A model generated the notes under the pieces. It searched no databases. It was not told where the DNA came from and was given only the letters and a program-made list of their open reading frames with translations. The position numbers were made by a program, and so were the translations under genes. Positions 45,201 through 60,110 of a stretch of DNA of 64,000 nt are shown piece by piece. The stretch's first letter is position 1. Every line of letters begins with the position of its first letter. This DNA comes from Trichaptum fuscoviolaceum (Eukaryota > Basidiomycota > Agaricomycetes > Hymenochaetales > Trichaptaceae): assembly GCA_910574455.1 (NCBI GenBank), contig CAJSYZ010000003.1, forward strand, positions 1,240,001 to 1,304,000. The letters run 5' to 3'.

Positions 45201-46371
45201 GGATGGACTCATATTCTATTACCTTCACTATTTCGCGCAGTTGGAAAGTCCGTCACACCATGGCAAACCCCGGACAATAAGCTCATCAGCTCATTGTGGG
45301 GGAAAGTGTTTGATTCTGTGGAACTCATTTACGAAACTCAGTTCGCCGATATCTGTTCTCTAGTTGAGTCATTTTTACTTATTCTCAAATCACTTTACCA
45401 AATTGAGATGCAATCCTCGTATTTCAGGCGGCCCAGAGATGCTCTGATAGCTGGCGCAAGAAGCTGTTTGAGAAAGCTGAGCAATCAGTTGCTAGTTTTA
45501 TCAGCGGCGAACAATCAAAGTCAATGCAAAACGAAGCAATTGTGAAGATGTTGCAGACACTAGTTGACAAGAAGAAAGCCGAACCGTTTCTATGGGAAAG
45601 CTGGTATAGTATGGAGAGGGTAAGTAAAAGAGTATTTATTGTTGCATTTTGTGTCCATGCATTGACCCTAAATGTACAGAAGCAAGGACTGTTCTGCTCT
45701 GACCTTGTGGTCTCAGTGTTGTCCGTACACATTGTCTTGGCCATGGGTCGGCATAAAATACTGGACAGAAACACCATAGGAAAGCCTATCGGTGCCCTCG
45801 CCCTTGCGGCAACAGCGGTATCTACTTTTTTCAGCACTTATATTGTCCTTATTCGCTGATCTTCCCATGGATAGGTCAAGGTTGCCATTGATAAACAGGT
45901 GGCTCGGTTGCAAAATATCAAAGAAGAACTTGGCGGCGCTGAGTGGTATTTCACTAGCGCTCTGTGGCAGCCTCATACGGATGACTATGTTAACTTGTTG
46001 TCGAATCCCTCTTTCTTCACTGAATCAAACTGGGAAAAGGTTCGATCCCGCCTCCTAGCTTACGATGCCAGTACAGATATCGATACGAGAAAGAACACCG
46101 AACTTGTTGGATCGGGTATCACTGGCAGGGACTTTTCCTTGTATTTTGACGTTGTAGATGCAGATTCGACCTGCGACAAAGCGTATGACGAAGGCGCTGA
46201 TAATTGGGAAGACGGAACCGACGGAACCGACGATAAGGGCGAAGAGCGTGAGGGGGCTGAGTATAGAGGCGAGGTGGAAGGTGATGCAGAGGACGAGCAT
46301 GCTAATGCTGAGGGTGACGACAACCTGAGCGAGAGCGGGGACAAGGGTGTTGACAAGATTGAGGGCGAGGG

Positions 46372-46406
<35 letters not shown>

Positions 46407-46483
46407 ATTTAGGTGGAGATGGTGATCATGAGGAGGACGACGCTTCAAAATGGGATTCGGCTACGGACTGCGTAGACTTCTAA
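42253..46483 (+). CDS. coiled-coil, acidic-tail protein co-carried with Plavaka
   Basis: ATG at 42253, stop at 46483. Exon 1 (to about 42733) encodes a basic start (NREKHPGAVVDQLRTRRT) and a long Lys/Glu/Ala coiled coil. Then come many small exons (about 40-100 bp), e.g. NRKRQLLVADNE, GGRKMSLAPRAPSLAM, separated by roughly 60-bp GT-AG introns. A later conserved-looking part reads LFCSDLVVSVLSVHIVLAMG and TIGKPIGALALAATAV. The end is a strongly acidic run (GEGEGE, DEDED) with a GAGGGC microsatellite at 46360-46400. Proteins of this layout commonly sit next to Plavaka transposases in mushroom genomes (recalled, not searched). The 272-bp gap to the transposase ATG probably holds a shared promoter. 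Exact exon borders are not all settled. Confidence 0.6.
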
Positions 46484-47090
46484 GGGCAAATTGATCACTG
46501 GTGAGCCTCTTCTTTTCGTTTCTGTCCGTGCGCTCAATATTATATTACCATCGACTTGCAGAGCAGCCTTCGTTTCTACTGGTACGCCAAAGAACATGCA
46601 GAATTGAAGGCACGGCAGCGAAATGTGGCCTGCCACTGCCCGTCACGGCAGAGGTTCGGGATAATGTCGTGGCGGATCCCATGATAGCGACTGCTATGCT
46701 TAGTCTTGTGTAAATGACTGATGTACTTGAACGCTGAGGCACTGATAGCTACATAATGTTGTCTTATATATTTCTGATGCAATGAAATACTTGGATCGTT
46801 CTTATGCACTTAGACTCTTGAGCACTGCAATTCGTCTTACAACACTTGTCTACTGCTGTAATTAAAGGATGATACACTGGAGCACTGGGGTGCTGAATGC
46901 CTGAAACACTTAGAGCACTGATTCAGCCATCTTTCCTTATTTAAGCCAGCCCACACTTATTTCAGCCAACTTGTCCTGAATAATGGGAGGACATGCATGA
47001 ATAAGTAAAGCTTGCCTTATTTAAGACTTCAGTCTCTCAGGACGTTTAAGTAACACTTAAGTCACTTTCAGCAGAAAGTAGTTTCCCTGA
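46484..47090. other. no gene seen
   Basis: Likely 3' flank of the previous gene and transposon border. GAGCACTG/CACTTAGAGCACTG words recur at 46815-46925, and TTATTTCAGCC/TTATTTAAGCC words at 46935-47030. No coding feature supported. Confidence 0.4.
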
Positions 47091-47094
47091 TGTG

Positions 47095-48033
47095 ATGAGG
47101 GGGGATGTGAGAAGAGCTTTATATAGTTTTGACTAAACCATTGCATGGATGTCTTTGATTTACGGCAAGATGCATTGTCCTGCTAAAAGTACATATAGCG
47201 TTGCATACCCTTGAGCTTATTGTAGACATTTGAAACTGTGGCATCAAGAACCTGATCAATGTATCATTGCAAGTTCATTCCACCACTAGCACCTCCCGGG
47301 TAATCCAAGATTATAAGTGGCCCCTTATAGTTGTATGCAAAGCAACCCCAAACCATTGCTAGCACAGTTGATTGGTTGAAGAACCATATTACACAGTCAT
47401 CAGCATATGTCTTGTCCGGGCACTGTATAACGTAAATTTGACCCTTATTGTTGCTAATGTTGAAGTAGCTCTTGTCGAATCAGATGACATGTTGCCAATG
47501 GTTTAATCTCCATAGAGAAAACTGCTTGGCCCAATGAAGTCTCATGTCAATATGGACCTTTCGTAGGTGAGGCACATGACGGGCAACTCTCTGGTGGTAT
47601 CCAGCATCTGCAAGTACATGCCAGACAGTGCTTCCAGACACATTTGGGTTAATCAACTTCCCCAGCACCCGGAGATGCAATTGTCAGTGCTTGACTGCTT
47701 CTCTGAGTAGTAGTTGCTTCCCTCTATCTTGGACCTTCTGTGGATAGCCAGAGCGTCAAAGATTGTGCGTTGTGCCTCTAGTCTTGTAATTTTTCCAGAA
47801 TTGACCTGCGGCAGATGATGGGCAGCCAAACAAAGTTGCAGCTTCACAAATTGTTTTGCCAGCTTTAATGGCACCAACAACACAGTTCTTGAAGGGAGAA
47901 TCATATTCAACTCAAGTAGTATTATCAGGCATTTTTTGGAGGATGGCAGTCGAAGGGCAAGAGAGTTGTCATGTCTCGACGCATCAATATCTACATCACG
48001 TGATCCTGTCCTAACACTTTTGGTAACCCGCTG
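47095..48033 (-). pseudogene. Tc1/mariner transposase, broken
   Basis: The right end, read on the minus strand, begins CAGCGGGTTACCAAAAGTGT after a TA (48034-48035); it matches the end at 29555. Coding pieces in order: SPFKNCVVGAIKAGKTICEA and GCPSSAAGQFWKNYK (helix-turn-helix part), LGKLINPNVSGSTVWHVLAD, HWAKQFSLWRLNHWQHVI, VLAMVWGCFAYNYKGPL and QDNASCRKSKTSMQW. These are typical of fungal Tc1/mariner transposases. At least four stops or frameshifts interrupt it, and the final DE region and left terminus are missing. Confidence 0.85.
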
Positions 48034-48035
48034 TA

Positions 48036-48617
48036 CACCCAATCTGGCTCCAATACCTGTCACGCACAATAACAGACTTCTAAAGAAGGGACATAGCTTC
48101 ACATGCCCTGTCTTCACTTCAGACAGCCACATATGTTTGCAGTGTTGGAGAGTGCAAGAAATGGTTATTGAAATCAGAAAGACTTGTAATGTACATATGC
48201 TCAACCCATGAAGAAAGTGGTCTATCACAGAACCAGAAGAAGAGGTCATTGTGGATGCAATAGAGGAACAAACCATCCACGTTGATTGGCGGCAAAGTCC
48301 ATGATAAAGAAGCCTTGCCATAGAGTGTGCTCACTGTGCTGAGTGCGTATGAGGTTGAAACGGGCCAACTTGCAAGTGCAAACGACGCCCAAAGCGTCAT
48401 CTGGAATATAATTGGGCTCGAGAGGAATGACTGCACGAACAAGCTGGTGAAGGTGGTGGTTAGGGGATGGGAGGTGTGTACTGTCACGGTCAACAGTAAC
48501 TTGAACTTGAGGTGGTTTCATGCCGCATGACGGCAAGCTCATAACCGCTCTTTTGGTTTCGGATGTTGCTGTCATTCCTAAAAAGGCTCAGGGTCCAGTG
48601 GCAGAAAGTCAACACCT
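48036..48617. other. no gene assigned
   Basis: Two overlapping minus-strand open frames (48246-48575 and 48119-48493) cover the stretch. One looks membrane-protein-like (LFLYCIHNDLFFWF), but no family can be named. It could be a host gene remnant between transposons. Confidence 0.35.
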
Positions 48618-48621
48618 TATA

Positions 48622-49386
48622 CAGCCAGTTACAAAAATTGATCGTCACCCCTTGGTTGTGACCCATTTTCTCGGAATTAACATTCTTCTTGCTAATGTAC
48701 CTTCGGTATCTGCTCAATATTATTAAAGGACTGTGTTAATTAGAAAACATAAAAAAGCATGCAAAGCCAACCTTGCAGTCGAGGGAAATGAGTGTTTTAG
48801 GGTCGTGGGAAATTACTCAAAAGGCCTAAGTTGCGGGATATGTTGATTTTTGTGCAACAGAATGCACAGTGCATTCACCATTCTAACCTTGCAGAATGCA
48901 TTTTAAGATGTCCTATTATATATTATAAATTTATCAAGAGCATTTGATCAGTAGTTTAGAAGATATCACAGAATGAATGTCAGATTCATGAATTAAAAGC
49001 AAATTTTGGCTTTATTTGGCATTTTTGGGGTACTCAGCACTTTCAAGAGCCATGCAGGCAATGTCCAGGCATGAAACTCCTATAGTAGGACAAGCAGACA
49101 TATAGCTATATTCTGCGAAATTTTGAAGCTGCATGGGTTTGAGATGAGAGTTTCCGGCAGCATATAAAGACAAAAATGATGCCAAATTTGGTAACCCCGA
49201 GAACACAGAAAGTCCTCGCTATCTTCTCACTTTGGTTGAGAATGTCCTTCATTTTTACGTTGTTATACGTAGATTGAAGATGTAGCTATACACAAATATT
49301 TATAGGATTTTTACTGGTATGTGGAAGTAATAAAACTCGAAAAACCAGAAATCAAGGGGGTGACGATCATTTTTAGTAACCGGCTG
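48622..49386. mobile_element. Tc1/mariner MITE
   Basis: 765 bp with about 30-bp terminal inverted repeats (CAGCC[A/G]GTTAC.AAAA.TGATCGTCACCCC) and TA target duplications (48620-48621 and 49387-49388). It has no transposase. The first 17 bp resemble the ends of the Tc1/mariner copies at 29555 and 48033. It ends 221 bp before the start codon of the RNA polymerase III gene. Confidence 0.85.
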
Positions 49387-49388
49387 TA

Positions 49389-49607
49389 TAATGTAGCCCT
49401 AGGTTTCCTAATCTGGCATCAGTGCGTCCAAATTTTGAATCAGCGTTCGTAGTCACCGTTCTTCATGACGCTGCTAATATCCACCAGTTCTTTCTTTCAT
49501 TGTTTTGAACGAATCCCACTATTGGAGCATCTACTTAAATTCGAGAAACTTTAAGCAGCTGTAAACGGCGAGGGAGTGTGAGGAAGAGGGCGGCACTGGC
49601 GAGAGTT
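49389..49607 (+). promoter_or_regulatory. upstream region of RPC1
   Basis: 219 bp between the MITE and the ATG. It must contain at least the core promoter and 5' UTR. No TATA box stands out. Confidence 0.4.
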
Positions 49608-54885
<5,278 letters not shown>

Positions 54886-55135
54886 GCTGTCAAGATCCAT
54901 TGTAGACGTCAATTCCGATGTAATTTTACAAGCTGAATGTATCATTAGCCCATGGAGAACAGACTTTGAATGGAGAACAGACTTTGGAAAAAGGAGCTAC
55001 ATAGTGTGATCAGTTACTTATCGGATGTACTCGGAGGCATATTACATAACTTGAATTGGAGCAGGTGACTGGCCCAACGGCAAGTTCATCTCCGAGTCCT
55101 TCCTTCACATACAGTGTATCACTGCTCCTCTGAAC
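54886..55135. other. RPC1 3' flank
   Basis: 250 bp with no gene. It contains a short near-tandem duplication (TGGAGAACAGACTTTG twice at 54953-54986). Confidence 0.5.
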
Positions 55136-55500
55136 CACCTGGGGTACCCACCGTGGTGACTCTAATTAGAAAGGGATAAGGGACCCTTGTGCCCTTCTAA
55201 TTAGAGTCACTAAGCAGGCCTCCCCTATACTGCGGTTAGTACCGCTGGTACCGGGGAGGTCTTCGTCACCTAGACCTGGCTACTACAGCAAGCCAGGTCT
55301 AGACGACGCGTGCCGGCCTCGGCGGTGGCCGATAAACCCTGGCGCGCCACCACCCAGGGTCACACGGCCCCCGCGTCGTCACAGACAGCGAGCTCGACGT
55401 TTGCCAACGTCGAGCTCGACTGGCTCACTCATTTCTTATTCGTTTGGGCTCGTTTTTTTTGCTTTGTATTTAGTTCCTTGTATAAAAGCAAATGCATTGA
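55136..55500 (+). repeat. left TIR, five consecutive hairpins
   Basis: Perfect stems follow one another: 55156-55171/55195-55210 (16 bp, GTGACTCTAATTAGAA), 55219-55225/55253-55259 (CCTCCCC), 55270-55281/55291-55302 (CTAGACCTGGCT), 55302-55310/55372-55380 (GACGACGCG), 55389-55401/55406-55418 (CGAGCTCGACGTT, 4-nt loop). An AT-rich tail follows. The mirror copy is at 59728-60089. Confidence 0.85.
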
Positions 55501-55569
55501 GAGAGATAGTTTGAAAACTTTATTAAATTGCATCAAGACGTCATTATTAGAATCTACACAATGAGCCAG

Positions 55570-56140
55570 TAAGAGCTACAAGCAAACAACAAGATCATAG
55601 TTAAGACAAATTCTCTTCCTCATCAGAGGTATTGACAACTGAGGCAGAGCGGTGCTTCTTCGCGCTAGCCCGAGGCCGCTCATTCTCAGTGCCATACGAG
55701 CGCACCGCAGGTGAGGAGAAGCGCGGCGCACGGGCCTTTGCTTCTCACTCCCAGATGCGCTGCCGCTGTTTATCTCTGCGCGCGACCGGTTTGAAGTCGG
55801 CGGCCTCCTCGTCCTTAGCAAAGATGCGCAGCTCGATTTCGTTTGCGGCGAGATCGAGGAAGGTGGGCTGCTTGCGGAGGATCTGCTTGAGGATAGGCGG
55901 ACCACATAGCTCGGCAATTGAGGCTTGCCAGCCAAGGCCGTGGTCTTCATCGCTGTTGAGTGGCCACGAGGACATGTGCGACGAAGCGCACAAAGTGCGC
56001 GGAAGGAATGCGGGGGGTTGCAGAACACGGGACAGTAAGAGAGCTCGCAAGCGTCTATCACGCACGGCTCAATGGGGTGTGGCAGAACTGTAAGAAAAAA
56101 CGAGCCACTGTCAGTCAAATCTGATGTGCTACTCATCGTC
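55570..56140 (-). other. minus-strand open frames inside the element, unassigned
   Basis: Overlapping minus-strand frames (55576-56136; 55745-56065) include protein-like text (FLDLAANEIELRIFAKDEEA). No family recognised and no counterpart in R1. Could be another captured fragment. Confidence 0.35.
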
Positions 56141-56169
56141 GCATAGACGAGCTAAAGTCTAATGGAATG

Positions 56170-56428
56170 ACGCACCGCCAGGGAATGCACTGCCCGCACC
56201 GGAGAAGAACTTCCGCATGAAGGGGTTTGCGACACTCTCCAGATCCGTGTGCTTCTCCTCATACTCCTGCTTTGATGCTGCATGCGAGGAGTCGAGACAT
56301 GAGATCGTTTCGTTGACAGTAGCCTCTAGCATGGCCGGGTCCTCGGGCTCGAACTTGTCCTTGAGCTTCTCGTTGTTCAAAGAGTTACGGAGGTGGTAGG
56401 AATAAGACTTGAGGTCTTGAAAGCTGCG
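56170..56428 (-). pseudogene. HSP70 carboxy-terminal fragment in R2
   Basis: Minus strand encodes YSYHLRNSLNNEKLKDKFEP, then AMLEATVNETISCLDSSHAA, then SKQEYEEKHTDLESVANPFM followed by RKFFSGAGSAFPGG. This is the HSP70 substrate-domain lid and tail (compare the family pattern YxLRN...W-D...EE-xxKxxELExxxNPI). Upstream no ATPase domain is present. Downstream it stops shortly after the GG-rich tail without an EEVD end. A captured partial gene rather than a working chaperone. Confidence 0.8.
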
Positions 56429-59400
56429 CTTGCGGCATACAGCTCGCGCCCGAGAGGCGAGAGGCCGCGGAAGCAGAAGCAAGACGGCATTTGCGCGAAG
56501 CAAATGCCTTCTTGCCCATCGTCCATAGCTCTGAGAGTGTGAAGAACAGTGAAGAAAGAGAGAGAGACGACGTTCGTGATGCGTGCAGATAGCGCGCCAC
56601 GACCCTGAGAACCGCGTGAATTTACTATATATGGTATGTCTCAGACTTTTTTCTGCCTCAAACATATCAATAACATACGTCTTGAATTTAATATACGCAT
56701 AATGAGCTCAGGCACAAACCCGTATGAGGTGTACTACATGCTTATGTATGTATACAAAAAAATCGGAGGCTACAGGATGCGATGTAAAGGGTACACAGTA
56801 AGACTACAATAGAAATGCATGATTCATGCATATTTCCTACAATTCTTTGATTTCTCTTTTATCTTACATTCATCTGATCGCCTTAGAACTTTGCTTTATT
56901 ACTCAATTTATATCATTGAAGTTCTCAAAAAAGTATGGGCTTTAATGTAGCTTTACAAAAGGCTACAAAAATGAAACAATCTCTAAAATGGGCCATTTTG
57001 AGCACTTTTGAGTCAAAATTCAACATTTGCAGCTAGTTTCACTATATTAATGATGATTAAAAAATACAGATATGTTACATAGCAATAAAAGAGGCTTTAA
57101 TGAAACAAAATCAGGTGTTAGAATGGAAGTTACTAAGAAAACAGTTGCGAAGTAAACAAATCAGTCTGAGAGTCGAACACATGTGTACAAGTTTCACTCG
57201 AAGTGATGCATTCGAAGCACCACTTTCGAGTTGAACCACTTCCACACCATCTATTCACTCAATTGTTTTTGAGACTTCTATATAATATATAGTAGCTCTA
57301 TTTTATAAAATGTGGAAGTCTCAAATGCACTCAAAAATATACAAATGAATATGTTACGACCGTCGGGAATTGTAGCGGGAAACAGTTTCGGGAAACTGGA
57401 ATTCGCGACAAGAACCCGCGTTCGGGAATCTGGATTCGCGACTGGGAACGAGCGTGGGAATTCGGGCGGGAAACGCGCGGGATTCTATCCAGGCGCGTCG
57501 CGGGATTCTCAAGGCCAGCTAGGACTCTTCACTGCTTTGAACGTCAAGTAAGCGGATCCCTAAGGAAGCACTCCACAAGTAAGTATTGCGCAACTAACTA
57601 CACAGGAGAAAAGAGAGAGATCGCACCTAAGGAAGCACTCCACAAGAGGTCAAAAGTGGGGTGCTCCTTACGATGCCTACAGCTATTTATCTACTTCGTA
57701 AAGACTGTATAGTTAATCTACGCTAAGTGTCCTTGCGCAATGCGCACCTATCTACTACAAACGATACATGCTACGACCGCGATGCTAGGCATGTCCATCC
57801 CGTCTCTCCAGATGGCTACGGCCTGTCCGTGGACGTCAGCGTCCGGTCCGGGGCCGCGACTAGCCAGACTAGGTATGCCAGACTGTTGCAGGTTGTCACC
57901 TTGAGGTACTAGCGGATTAATGAGCGTATGTTGATAAGTGAATGTACGTGTGCCGTGGCGGGTCGTCGTAAATGAGTGTGTGTATGCGTGCATGGTTGCC
58001 GGGACGGTGGTGCGGGATAAGTCACGTGAGCATGGGATCGTGCGATTCGGGAATGAGGTTTCGCGCGGGGAATCCAATGGCGGGATTCTCCCCGCGGGTT
58101 TGTCTGCTCATGTCGGGATCCTTGGCGGGAAAGTGCGGAAAATGAGAAAAGGGGCCTGGGATCTCGACAGAATAACTACTGCTGGAACAGCATGTTTTAT
58201 CACTGTTTGGCTTGTTACACTACAACAAAGTACATAAATGCTATCAAAATAAATACAATAATTTACATTATAGTATTTTATCTTGCATAGTCTAGTGTGC
58301 CTGAGATATGCTTGAGGTCTTGTCTTAATATTGAGAGAAAAGGATGTCCGGCGATGCCTCGGACAAATGCTCCGGGAATCGCCGGACACACTTTCGAGGA
58401 CACGGACGTGTCTAAGGACACCTTCGACAACGTCTATAAATTATAATCTTCACCATTTTCACGCAATTGCTTTGTGTTTCAAATGCATACACAATAAATA
58501 TTGTACTTAAATAGTAATATACATAATTTAAAAGCAAAGAAAAGAGACAACAAACATACTAGCTTTAGCCTTTGCAAAGCGCCGATCACGAAGATTGTGC
58601 GCAGTCGCAAAGGCTCTTCCTGGATGCCGCAGTACTATCATCGCATTACTAGTGTGTTTAAACTCTCTTTGATAGATATCCGGTAGTTTACCAGCCTAGA
58701 AGATGCAAACAATGAGTCAAGGTGCATTTGGTAGAACGGATTCATGGGAGACACACATACCTTCTTCACCCTTTCCCGCGCAGCCACAGCAGCGTTGATC
58801 GACGACTTCTTGCGCGGGGTTGTCCCAGTCTTGAGTCGTTCGACCAGGGTGGTGCTTGGCCTGCAGCAAGCAGATTGGCTGCTCATTGTAATCTATCAAC
58901 ACACCAACACACTCAATATTGACTGCCAGATCGTCGGTCATCGTCCAGCGCCCGTCATTACCAAGAGACTGGTTTGAACCAGGATATCGTACGGCAAGCG
59001 GTATCGGACGCACAAAGCCAGCCGCTTGCGCACGTTATCGCTATTACTGTAGAGCAGATGCCGAGGAGAAGCTGCAACAATGAATGAGCTGTGGATGGGG
59101 ATTAGGCCGTGGGGCATGCTGTTTGAACCCGAGCCATTTGACTCTTGCTCGTGATTGCGATCGTCCCGGTGCTTCAGTGTCTTGCAATGAAGATGAGGGT
59201 GCAGGTTCGCGTCCTTGCGCCGCTCCTAAAGGTAATATTTAATGCGATAGTCAGCTTTCACGGCAAGAAGTGCAGGGATCAGTCTAACGCACCTGCCACA
59301 TTTGCGGCCTTCCTGCTCCTTTGCGCCAACAAATTTTCATTGGTACACATACCGCGCAAGTTGTAGAACGACATGAAAGAAAAGGAGTGAGATGAGATGA

Positions 59401-59630
59401 GGTAAACGACGTCGCTGTCGTGAAAGTGGGAGAAAAGGACGAGGACGGGCAACGCGCGCATATGCAACCGTCACGGTAGTAAGCACCGGTGCTTACTTTT
59501 GCGCAATGTCACAATCTTTATTGTAAATTAACAACTACATCATATTTCAATTAAGTAAGTTTAACCTACAGGTATATATTGAAGCTAATTTATTTCAAAT
59601 TGCCAGGGGTAGAGCCCCAGTATTGAAATT
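56255..59630. repeat. R repeat, copy R2
   Basis: Homologous to R1 (18818-21365). R2 is interrupted by the solo LTR 57352-58169 and retains about 230 bp (58650-58880) missing from R1. A minus-strand frame at 58717-59013 (QSLGNDGRWTMTDDLAVNIE) has a diverged counterpart in R1 near 20431-20682, so a short coding segment may once have existed. Confidence 0.75.
57352..58169 (+). repeat. solo LTR in R2 (gypsy-like)
   Basis: 818 bp from TGTTACGACC to ATCTCGACA with a perfect 5-bp duplication GAATA (57347-57351 and 58170-58174). R1 has the unoccupied site (TGAATAAATAC near 19926). It contains AAGGAAGCACTCC repeated twice and a GTAAGGAGCACC-type box also seen near 23540-23630. Confidence 0.9.
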
Positions 59631-59727
59631 ACTGCGGCACAATTTTGCAAACCAATATCTGTATTTAAGTGTATTATGCATCTATTGAAATAGCTCCTAC
59701 ATGAAGAATAATTAAATTAACTTTATT

Positions 59728-60089
59728 GTTGCATTGGCTTCTATACAGAGAACCGAATATAAAGCAAAAAAAACGAGCCCAAACGAATAAGAAATGAGTG
59801 AGCCAGTCGAGCTCGACGTTGGCAAACGTCGAGCTCGCTGTCTGTGACGACGCGGGGGCCGTGTGACCCTGGGTGGTGGCGCGCCAGGGTTTATCGGCCA
59901 CCGCCGAGGCCGGCACGCGTCGTCTAGACCTGGCTTGCTGTAGTAGCCAGGTCTAGGTGACGAAGACCTCCCCGGTACCAGCGGTACTAACCGCAGTATA
60001 GGGAAGGCCTGCTTAGTGACTCTAATTAGAAGGGCACAGGGTCCCTTATCCCTTTCTAATTAGAGTCACCACGGTGGGTACCCCAGGTG
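59728..60089 (-). repeat. right TIR, mirror of 55136-55500
   Basis: Reverse-complement copy of the left TIR with the same five hairpins and only scattered differences (for example AGGGAAGG for AGGGGAGG near 60000). The outer end CCCCAGGTG lies 21 bp before the ATG of the next gene. Confidence 0.88.
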
Positions 60090-60110
60090 CGTTCGACAAG
60101 CACAGTAAGA

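Larger units (their letters stand above)
55136..60089. mobile_element. long-TIR element with hairpin-array termini
   Basis: 4,954 bp bounded by terminal inverted repeats of about 360 bp (55136-55500 and 59728-60089). The outer end is CACCTGGGGTACCCACCG. The interior holds R repeat copy R2 with an HSP70 fragment and a solo LTR, but no recognisable transposase, so it is non-autonomous or of unknown type. No direct target duplication is obvious. If the palindrome GGGTACCC is counted as target, it would be an 8-bp duplication inside a 20-bp palindromic site; otherwise the ends are simply CACCTGGGG. Foldback-like or Mutator-like classes are possible; the class is not settled. Confidence 0.7.

Noticed and set aside
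46355..46405. Functional GEGEGE repeat domain
   Set aside because: A simple GAGGGC microsatellite in an acidic tail; likely replication slippage rather than a domain.
48119..48575. Membrane protein gene on the minus strand
   Set aside because: Two overlapping frames compete, there is no clear start, splice or family, and the stretch is squeezed between transposon remnants.
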